A DNA stretch of 11,480 bases, taken from contig JAKSPW010000027.1 of the NCBI GenBank assembly GCA_024404435.1, positions 1 to 11,480 on the forward strand. The letters are read 5' to 3'. A program made the position numbers and the translations under genes. How positions within the stretch are numbered: the first letter of the stretch is position 1; each line of letters opens with the position of its first letter. Below, piece by piece: positions 5,844 to 11,480 of the stretch. The notes beneath the pieces are model-generated. The model ran no database searches and was not told where the DNA came from. It saw nothing but the letters and a program-made list of their open reading frames with translations. Source of the stretch: Clostridia bacterium. Its GTDB lineage: Bacteria; Bacillota; Clostridia; Oscillospirales; CAG-272.

Positions 5844-7352
5844 ATGAAAAAAAGAATTTTCAGCCTCCTTCTGATCCTCGTTCTCGTCATGACGTCCTTC
5901 GTCGCGTGCGGCAGTGACGGCAAAAACGACGGTAAAGGTGACGGAACGGACGTCGCGGCTACCGAGACCTCCGGAGAAGAGAAAAACGAATTTGCGGAAA
6001 TCGAGAATTACGTCGATGAGCTTGCCTCCGGCGTGAACTACAACGGTCAGACGTTTACTTACATCGGCTTCGGCGACGACTTCCCCGCTGAGGAAGCGAT
6101 CACCGGCGAGCTTTACAACGATGCCGCATATTCCAGAGAGATCGCTCTCGAGGAAAAGTTCGGTATTGAGTTTTCAAACCTCATCACCGAAAACGGTGAC
6201 TATACGACCGACATGGTCGCGCGTGAGGTCATGGCGGGCGGCACCTCGTACGACCTCGCAAAGGGACTCATGATGACCGTCGGTCAGCCTCTGATGCTTC
6301 AGAACGCCCTGATGGACGTTTCCGGCTTCCAGACGATCGACCTTTCACAGCCCTGGTGGCTGCAGTCGCTTGAGGAAGTATATACCCTTTACGACAAGCT
6401 GTACTTCCTGTCGGGCTCCATCGTATGCAACCACTTCCTCGACGCTTCCTGCATGATGTTCAACAAGCAGGTCGCTGAGAACTACGGCATCACCGGTATC
6501 TATGACATAGTGGAAAACAGAGAATGGACTATCGACAAGATGCTCGAGGTCGCATCCGTTATCCCGACGAACACCGACGGCTCCGGCACGTGGCGCTTCT
6601 GTCTCTATCCTTACCGCAGTGTAGGTGAAGACCTGCTCTTCTCGGCAGGATTTACGATCTCAAGCCGCGATGAGGAAGGCAATCTTTACATTCCCGACGC
6701 ACTCCCGAAGGATCTCTCCGACTTTGCCGACAAGGTATCCGCCTTCCTCGGCGACGACACGCAGACCTGCGCCACGAGAATCCTCAAGGGCGAGATGGAA
6801 GACACCAACGTCAAGTACGGCTATAAGGGCATCGAAGGTATTTTCGAGGACAACAAGATCCTCTTCATGTTCGGCTCGACCGAGCTTGCTACTCAGCTCC
6901 GTAACCTTGACGTCGAGTTCGGCGTCATCCCCGAGCCGATGAGAGACGAATTCCAGAAGGACTACATCTCCTCCGGCAACGGTTCCGGCTGGTGCGTATA
7001 CGTTCCGAAGGTCGTGCGCGACGTTGAATTCGTCGACGTGATCACGGAAGCAATGGCTGCTCTCTCCGACGAGTACATCAGACCCGCATATCTTGAAAAG
7101 ATGCTGAAGGGCAGAAGCACCGACGACGTGGAATCGAGAAGGTACATCGACATCGTGTTCAACGCACGCGTCAACGACATGATCGACATCTTCGGCGGCG
7201 GCGACCGCAACTCGCAGGGCGACTTCGTCAACCTTCTCTCCCGCTCGATCGAAAACGGCAGTGAGGGACTTGCATCCGGTTACATCCCGAACGCAAAGCT
7301 CACGAACAGAAAGATCAGCTCGATGATGAAGCAGGTCGCAAAAGACAACTGA
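5844..7352 (+). CDS. Lipoprotein 4 of 5: extracellular solute-binding protein, family-1-like
   Basis: 502 residues; lipobox FVAC (Cys22) and a Gly/Asp/Lys-rich linker. Motifs: YDLAKG 136-141, PWWLQSLEE 170-178, KLYFLSGSI 185-193, FNKQVAENYG 206-215, EWTIDKMLEVASVIP 227-241, FGVIPEPMRD 359-368, LKGRSTDDVESR 421-432 and FGGGDRN 450-456. It is collinear with gene 3 over its full length. The most divergent places are the post-lipobox linker, the 251-259 loop (RFCLYPYRS against RYGMAPSRH) and 311-323. The first two conserved cleft residues around W171-W172 are kept. Being an independent unit with its own promoter and terminator, it can be expressed without gene 3. Predicted location is the outer face of the membrane; ligand unknown. 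Confidence 0.8.
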   Translation: MKKRIFSLLLILVLVMTSFVACGSDGKNDGKGDGTDVAATETSGEEKNEFAEIENYVDELASGVNYNGQTFTYIGFGDDFPAEEAITGELYNDAAYSREIALEEKFGIEFSNLITENGDYTTDMVAREVMAGGTSYDLAKGLMMTVGQPLMLQNALMDVSGFQTIDLSQPWWLQSLEEVYTLYDKLYFLSGSIVCNHFLDASCMMFNKQVAENYGITGIYDIVENREWTIDKMLEVASVIPTNTDGSGTWRFCLYPYRSVGEDLLFSAGFTISSRDEEGNLYIPDALPKDLSDFADKVSAFLGDDTQTCATRILKGEMEDTNVKYGYKGIEGIFEDNKILFMFGSTELATQLRNLDVEFGVIPEPMRDEFQKDYISSGNGSGWCVYVPKVVRDVEFVDVITEAMAALSDEYIRPAYLEKMLKGRSTDDVESRRYIDIVFNARVNDMIDIFGGGDRNSQGDFVNLLSRSIENGSEGLASGYIPNAKLTNRKISSMMKQVAKDN

Positions 7353-7356
7353 AAAC

Positions 7357-7383
7357 GAAAAGGCTGTGAAAACAGCCTTTTTT
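7357..7383 (+). terminator. Terminator of lipoprotein gene 4
   Basis: Stem AAAAGGCTGT / ACAGCCTTTT with a GAAA loop and further Ts, 4 bases after the TGA stop. Same AAGGCT family as the three upstream terminators, with a compensatory change at the loop end (T-A instead of A-T). Confidence 0.88.
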
Positions 7384-7403
7384 GTTAACATTTAATGAAG
7401 TAC

Positions 7404-7432
7404 TTGCAAAATGCTCAACTTGATGGTATAAT
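7404..7432 (+). promoter_or_regulatory. Promoter of lipoprotein gene 5
   Basis: TTGCAA (7404-7409), 17-base spacer, TATAAT (7427-7432) with TGG upstream (extended -10). Predicted leader about 38 nt. The ribosome site is purine-rich (GAGGAGAGAGG, 7458-7468), the best Shine-Dalgarno in the array. Confidence 0.8.
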
Positions 7433-7476
7433 ATATCGGTAAAATACTCTTATTTAAGAGGAGAGAGGAAACACGA

Positions 7477-8970
7477 ATGAAAAAAAGAATTCTTGCCCTT
7501 GTGCTCGCCCTTCTTCTTATCGTACCGATGCTCGCAGCATGCGGAGATGACGGTTCCAAGAAGTCCGATGGCGGCAAAACAGAGACAAAGAAGACTGTTG
7601 AGACCGTTGATCCCGAGATCAGCGAGCTCGACAACTACGTTGACGAGATAGCGGCTTCTCACAACTACGAAGGCGTTACGTTCAACTACATAGGCAGAAC
7701 CGACGACAACTTCCCGACAGAGGAAGAGATCACGGGTTCTCTTATCAGCGACGCAGTCTACAGCAGACAGCGCGAGCTTGAAGAGAAGTTCGGCCTTGAC
7801 TGGGAAAACATCATCACCGAAGACGGCGACCACACGCAGGATGACGTCATCCAGAACGTCATGGCAGGTCAGAACGCATACGACCTCGTATACGGCAACA
7901 TGATCACCGTCGGTCAGAGACTCGTTGTAGGCAACGTCGTTATGGACGTTTCCGACTTTGAGACGCTCGACCTCTCCAAGGAGTGGTGGGTACAGTCCCT
8001 CGACAGCACGTTCCGTATCTGCAACAAGCTCTACTTCCTGACAGGTCCGATCATCGTCAACTACTACGTTGACACGTCCTGCATGCTGTTCAACAAGCAG
8101 ACCGCAGAGAACTACAACATTCCGAACCTTTACGAGCTCGTAACCAACAAGGAATGGACGACCGACAAGATGTTCGAGGTCGCATCCGTTATCCCGACGA
8201 ACGAGACCGGTTCCGGCGCATACCGTTACATGACTCCCGGCGGAGTTGAATGGATGTTCACTAACGGCATGACCATTCTTCAGTTCGACGAAGACAACAA
8301 GCCGTACGTTGAGCATCAGCTGTCCGTTGAGCTTTCCGCTCTCGCAGACAAGATGTCCGCAGTATTCGGAAACGATACTCAGACAGTCCACCTCAAGTAT
8401 CAGCACGGTGTCAACGAGAAAGCCGAAGAGAAGTACGGCGTTGACGATCTCAGCACTCTCTTTGAAAAAGGAGAAGTTCTGTTCGACTTCGACAGCACCG
8501 GCGGTATCTCCTACTACAGAGAAAACGGCGTTGAATTCGGTATCCTTCCGCTTCCGATGGGTGACAGCAGCGTCGGTGAATATCACTCATACGCAAACTC
8601 CTGGACGGGCGGAGCGATCTACATCCCGAAGACCGTCAAGGACGTAGAGATGGTAGACGTAGTCGTCGAGGCAATGGGCGCTCTTTCCCAGAAGTACATC
8701 AAGCCCGCTTACTACGATAAGCTCCTCAAGGGCAGAAGCACGTACGACGTAGAGTCCAGAGGCATGATCGATATCATCTTCAGCTCTAAGATTTATGACG
8801 TCATCGACATTTTCTCCGGCGGCGACATGAACCAGTGGGGCGACTTTATGAGACTTCTCGATAACTCCATCGCAGTCGACAGCAGCAGCCTTGCTTCCGC
8901 TTACGCAGTAACCGCAAAGCTTACGAACCGCAACATCGACAACATCGTAAAGAGACTCGAAAAAGAATGA
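7477..8970 (+). CDS. Lipoprotein 5 of 5: extracellular solute-binding protein, family-1-like
   Basis: 497 residues; lipobox LAAC (Cys22), then a Lys/Asp/Gly-rich linker. Motifs: YDLVYG 135-140, EWWVQSLDS 169-177, KLYFLTGPI 184-192, FNKQTAENYN 205-214, EWTTDKMFEVASVIP 226-240, FGILPLPMGD 354-363, LKGRSTYDVESR 417-428 and FSGGDMN 447-453. It resembles gene 2 in having FDSTGG (338-343) but differs in the cleft segment IVNYYVD (193-199), in the shortened 250-262 loop and in a rewritten 360-378 stretch. Asp in the LKGRS block is Tyr here (STYD). It is the last SBP copy, with the strongest ribosome site and a different, 14-bp-stem terminator after it. Predicted surface receptor for a transporter encoded elsewhere; ligand unknown. 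Confidence 0.8.
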   Translation: MKKRILALVLALLLIVPMLAACGDDGSKKSDGGKTETKKTVETVDPEISELDNYVDEIAASHNYEGVTFNYIGRTDDNFPTEEEITGSLISDAVYSRQRELEEKFGLDWENIITEDGDHTQDDVIQNVMAGQNAYDLVYGNMITVGQRLVVGNVVMDVSDFETLDLSKEWWVQSLDSTFRICNKLYFLTGPIIVNYYVDTSCMLFNKQTAENYNIPNLYELVTNKEWTTDKMFEVASVIPTNETGSGAYRYMTPGGVEWMFTNGMTILQFDEDNKPYVEHQLSVELSALADKMSAVFGNDTQTVHLKYQHGVNEKAEEKYGVDDLSTLFEKGEVLFDFDSTGGISYYRENGVEFGILPLPMGDSSVGEYHSYANSWTGGAIYIPKTVKDVEMVDVVVEAMGALSQKYIKPAYYDKLLKGRSTYDVESRGMIDIIFSSKIYDVIDIFSGGDMNQWGDFMRLLDNSIAVDSSSLASAYAVTAKLTNRNIDNIVKRLEKE

Positions 8971-8978
8971 TTTTCCAT

Positions 8979-9020
8979 CGGGAAGCACCGTATACGTACG
9001 GTGCTTCCCGTGTTTTTTTT
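8979..9020 (+). terminator. Strong terminator closing the lipoprotein array
   Basis: Perfect 14-bp stem CGGGAAGCACCGTA / TACGGTGCTTCCCG with a TACG loop, then a run of eight Ts (9013-9020). It is longer and GC-richer than the AAGGCT terminators and unrelated to them in sequence, so it marks the right border of the duplicated array. Confidence 0.92.
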
Positions 9021-9039
9021 ATGAAAAGAATCAAATCTA

Positions 9040-9068
9040 TTTACTTTATTTCGCATTTGTGATAAAAT
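9040..9068 (+). promoter_or_regulatory. Promoter of the alkaline phosphatase gene
   Basis: TTTACT (9040-9045), 17-base spacer, TAAAAT (9063-9068) with TGA directly upstream. The -35 is poor and the -10 imperfect, so activity probably depends on the extended -10 and on regulation. Predicted leader is about 36 nt, with GAGG (9102-9105) before the ATG. Confidence 0.6.
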
Positions 9069-9079
9069 GATTTTATCAC
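9059..9079. promoter_or_regulatory. Perfect 21-bp palindrome over the -10 box: candidate operator
   Basis: Ten-base arms GTGATAAAAT and ATTTTATCAC are exact reverse complements around a single G. The site covers the extended -10 and the expected transcription start, which is where a dimeric repressor would block RNA polymerase. The shape (odd length, one central base, AT-rich) recalls Fur/PerR/Zur-family boxes, but the sequence does not exactly match any box I can name. A second small inverted repeat CGGAC-aag-GTCCG (9079-9091) follows directly. Confidence 0.6.
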
Positions 9080-9110
9080 GGACAAGGTCCGATCTTTTGA
9101 CGAGGTAATC

Positions 9111-11249
9111 ATGAAAAACGTAAGAAGACTTTTTGCAGTATTGCTTGCAGTCGTTATGCTCGTTACCGTCATTCCGATGACGGCATCGGCTGAGGACACA
9201 AGCCCGAAGATCAAAAATATTATCGTAATGATCCCCGACGGCGCAGGCTTCGGTCAGTTCGACACTGCCGATACGCTCAAGCGCACGGGAGATAACGTCG
9301 CGGGCGCGAGAAGCACCATGACGACGGACGCGATTGACGGAATGACCTCTGAGGGACTCTATCTCGGTAACTTCCTCGTCGGCACGTCTCAGACGAGAAG
9401 CAACAGCAGCGAAGTAACGGATTCCGCAGCAGGCGGCTCCGCCATCGCGACGGGCAACAGGATCAATAACGGCTCCATCGCACAGTCTCCCGATATGAAG
9501 CCGCTCGTAACAGTCCTCGAGGCATCCAAGCACGCGGGCAAGGCGACGGGAGCCATCACGACGAGCTGCTGGTTCGACGCTACGCCGTGCGACTTTACGG
9601 CACACAATGTCACGCGTGACAATATGACGGATCTTTCGATGCAGATGTTCAGCCTCGGACTCGACATACTGCTCGGCGGCGGTCTCAGCCCGAATATGGC
9701 AAACGCCGCGCCGTACTATACCGTCGTCAAGAATGCAGAAGAGCTTGAAGCTGCCGTCAGCTCCGGCAAGACGAAGATCCTGAGCGACTTCCATCACCAG
9801 GAAAATCTTGACAGCAGCGGTGAGCAGGACATGGACTACGATACGAGTGCGTCCGATCATCCGACGCTTAAGCAGATGATGGCAGCTGCACTCGACTTCT
9901 TCGGAAACAACGTGAAGGATGAAGACGGATTCTTCCTTCTCTTTGAGGGCGGCCTTACCGACAACGGCGGACACAGCTCCAACGCGGTCTGGGCGGCATC
10001 CGACTACATCGCCTTCGACGAGGCGTTCGCTTATGCCGTCAACTGGGCAATGAAGGACGGCGAGACGCTGATCGTTGTCGTTCCCGACCACGATACCGGC
10101 GGACTTGAGATCCCGCTCGAAAAAGAGGCTGAGATCATCGAAGCGATCAGAAGCGGCGTTGACCCGGATGATATCATCTGGAACGGTACAGGCGGTCACA
10201 CCGGACAGAACGTGCCGATCTGCCTCTACGCTCCCGACGGAGTAAGGGAGGAGTTCCTTGAGGCTGTCGGCCTCCCGACTGACGGAACGCCCGCCGACGT
10301 GAGAAGCGGCAAGTACTACAACGGATTTGTTCCGAATCCCGACTACGAAGTAAGGAACTGCGACATCACCAAGGGTATCATCAAGGTCGGCGGACTCGAC
10401 ATGGAAAAATGGCAGAAAGAGCTGTTCGTTGAAGTAACCGACCTCGGCAAGTACAACCCCATAACGAGAGTGTTCAGCGTTGCCTCCGGCGCGCTGAAGA
10501 TAAGTGCCAACAACAACTTCTATACCCTGAAGGACGGCACGAAGACGACCTTTGACGGCGTCGCCGTCTTCTGTGCACAGGACTCCGAGATGCAGCAGGT
10601 CGGAAAGTTCTACGTGCCCGCTTCAGTCGCCGCGAAGATCCGCGAGGTCAGACTTGAAAACTGGGTAAACCCGTTCAAGGACGTCAAAGAAAAGAACTGG
10701 TATTTCGACGCAGTCAGATTTATGAATGACCGCGGACTCGTGAACGGCAAGAACTCTCCCGATACGTTCCTCCCGCTCGACAACATGTCGAGAGCCGAGT
10801 TCGTGACGATCCTCTGGAGAATGCAGGGCTCTCCCGAAATCGAAGAAGAAGCAAAGAACGCGGCTTTCGCCAAGTTCGATGACGTGAACGGCAGCAAGTG
10901 GTTTGCCGACTCCGTCGCATGGGCATATTCCGAAAACATCGTCAACGGACTTTCCGAGACGAGCTTCGGAGCAAACCGTCAGATCACCCGTGAGCAGATC
11001 ACCACTCTGATCGACAGATTCTCGGACTACATGAACGTTGAGAAGGCAGAGCCCGGCGACATGACCGGATTTGCCGATGCAGGCAAGGTAAGCTCTTACG
11101 CAAAGGATGCAATGGCTCGCGCTATCGGCGCAGGCATCATCAAGGGAAGTGCCAAGGACGGAGGAACCTACATTTCTCCGAAGGCAAACGCCACCCGCGC
11201 CGAAGTCGCGACGATCCTCATGCGCTACACGACCGAATTTATCGACTGA
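9111..11249 (+). CDS. Secreted alkaline phosphatase with three C-terminal SLH domains
   Basis: 712 residues. Hydrolyses phosphate monoesters outside the cell. The signal peptide ends ASA-ED (cleavage after Ala27). PhoA-type active site: Asp43 (PDGAG), nucleophile Ser105 (TDSAAGG), Asp156-Ala-Thr158 (DATP, Mg site), Arg169 (phosphate), Glu279 / Asp284 / His288 (EG-LTDNGGH), Asp326-His327 (PDHDTGG) and His363 (GGHTGQ). All metal ligands expected from E. coli PhoA are present with matching spacing. Residues 440-515 form a linker domain I cannot assign. Three SLH repeats follow (about 520-572, 586-640, 651-708), which in this group hold proteins on pyruvylated wall polymers. Alone in its transcription unit. 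Usual bacterial PhoA is about 450 residues; the extra length is the linker plus SLH region. A role in phosphate or phospho-compound scavenging is likely. Confidence 0.93.
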   Translation: MKNVRRLFAVLLAVVMLVTVIPMTASAEDTSPKIKNIIVMIPDGAGFGQFDTADTLKRTGDNVAGARSTMTTDAIDGMTSEGLYLGNFLVGTSQTRSNSSEVTDSAAGGSAIATGNRINNGSIAQSPDMKPLVTVLEASKHAGKATGAITTSCWFDATPCDFTAHNVTRDNMTDLSMQMFSLGLDILLGGGLSPNMANAAPYYTVVKNAEELEAAVSSGKTKILSDFHHQENLDSSGEQDMDYDTSASDHPTLKQMMAAALDFFGNNVKDEDGFFLLFEGGLTDNGGHSSNAVWAASDYIAFDEAFAYAVNWAMKDGETLIVVVPDHDTGGLEIPLEKEAEIIEAIRSGVDPDDIIWNGTGGHTGQNVPICLYAPDGVREEFLEAVGLPTDGTPADVRSGKYYNGFVPNPDYEVRNCDITKGIIKVGGLDMEKWQKELFVEVTDLGKYNPITRVFSVASGALKISANNNFYTLKDGTKTTFDGVAVFCAQDSEMQQVGKFYVPASVAAKIREVRLENWVNPFKDVKEKNWYFDAVRFMNDRGLVNGKNSPDTFLPLDNMSRAEFVTILWRMQGSPEIEEEAKNAAFAKFDDVNGSKWFADSVAWAYSENIVNGLSETSFGANRQITREQITTLIDRFSDYMNVEKAEPGDMTGFADAGKVSSYAKDAMARAIGAGIIKGSAKDGGTYISPKANATRAEVATILMRYTTEFID

Positions 11250-11265
11250 TTTTCATCAAAATAAC

Positions 11266-11293
11266 AAAAAACACGCCGCAAGGCGTGTTTTTT
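11266..11293 (+). terminator. Terminator of the alkaline phosphatase gene
   Basis: Stem AAAAAACACGCC / GGCGTGTTTTTT with a GCAA loop, 16 bases after the TGA stop. It lies only 2 bases before the -35 of the next gene, the tight packing seen across the window. Confidence 0.9.
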
Positions 11294-11295
11294 AC

Positions 11296-11324
11296 TTGAA
11301 AAAATCAGGTTTTGGCTGTAAAAT
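11296..11324 (+). promoter_or_regulatory. Promoter of the right-edge SLH protein
   Basis: TTGAAA (11296-11301), 17-base spacer, TAAAAT (11319-11324). A perfect 6-bp inverted repeat, GCTGTA (11315-11320) and TACAGC (11328-11333), brackets the -10 and start region and could be an operator. Ribosome site GAGGTGG (11344-11350) precedes the ATG. Confidence 0.65.
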
Positions 11325-11353
11325 AAATACAGCTCAATTACGTGAGGTGGAAT

Positions 11354-11480
11354 ATGAAAAAAATTATCAGTATTTTGATAGCCGCCCTGATGCTCGTTTC
11401 CGTGATCCCCGCGGTGACGGCTGCGGGAGAGCTTCCGTTCAAGGACGTAACGGAAAAGAAATGGTTTTACACAGATGTCA
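11354..11480 (+). CDS. SLH-domain secreted protein, 5' end only
   Basis: The first 42 codons are in the window and the gene continues beyond the right edge. It begins MKKIISILIAALMLVSVIPA, a clear signal peptide with probable cleavage after AVTAA or nearby, and goes straight into an SLH repeat (FKDVTEKKWFYTDV), very like the first SLH repeat of the preceding phosphatase (FKDVKEKNWYFDAV). Here the SLH repeats are at the N-terminus, so the functional domain, if any, lies out of view. It is separated from the phosphatase by a terminator and has its own promoter, so it is a neighbour in function (cell wall) rather than in an operon. Confidence 0.85.
   Translation, partial: MKKIISILIAALMLVSVIPAVTAAGELPFKDVTEKKWFYTDV

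Noticed and set aside
7450..8586. Antisense open frame of 378 codons opposite lipoprotein 5
   Set aside because: Same shadow effect; no recognisable protein features or translation signals.
8901..10199. Antisense open frame of 432 codons across the phosphatase start and the 8979-9020 terminator
   Set aside because: It crosses a strong terminator and promoter, has a composition typical of reverse-strand reading, and overlaps the conserved phosphatase active site on the other strand.
866..11249. One long operon from lipoprotein 1 through the phosphatase
   Set aside because: Every gap has a good terminator followed by a new promoter, so independent transcription units are better supported.

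Overview
The window looks like a chromosomal segment of a monoderm Gram-positive bacterium, most likely an uncultured gut-type member of the Clostridia (Oscillospiraceae or relatives). Four things suggest this: five secreted lipoproteins with Gram-positive-style lipoboxes, S-layer-homology (SLH) wall anchors, strong sigma-A promoters with TGn-extended -10 boxes, and AT-rich gaps between GC-richer genes. The taxonomic placement is an inference from style, not from a marker gene.

Region 1 (1-700) is a non-coding tRNA locus read on the minus strand. It holds one intact tRNA-Ser(UGA) at 330-415 with a terminator, surrounded by broken copies of its own parts. The tRNA 3' end plus terminator is repeated at 66-125. 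The 5' end is repeated at 585-613 and 641-656. A T-arm-like sequence lies in inverted orientation at 271-282. A consensus minus-strand promoter (671-699) sits beyond the most distal 5' fragment. A second leftward promoter (25-53) points out of the window.

Region 2 (700-8970) is the main feature: five tandem, co-directional paralogues of 497-506 residues. Each is a predicted lipoprotein with its lipid-anchor cysteine at residue 22, and each has the sequence character of an ABC-transporter extracellular solute-binding protein of the family-1 type. No permease or ATPase gene is present. Each gene is its own transcription unit: genes 2-5 each have a TTGnAA / 17 bp / TGn-TATAAT-type promoter and 33-43 nt leader, and genes 1-4 end in related AAGGCT-type terminators just before the next promoter. 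Genes 3 and 4 are the closest pair. Differences concentrate in loops expected to face the ligand cleft, so the array looks like a set of receptors duplicated and then diversified.

Region 3 (8971-11480) turns to the cell surface. It holds a secreted alkaline phosphatase with all the main active-site motifs and three C-terminal SLH repeats, then the start of a second SLH protein that runs off the right edge. The phosphatase promoter carries a perfect 21-bp palindrome over its -10 box, a good operator candidate. A plausible shared theme is surface nutrient scavenging: the phosphatase releases phosphate or dephosphorylated organics and the lipoproteins bind solutes for transporters encoded elsewhere. 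That link rests only on proximity.
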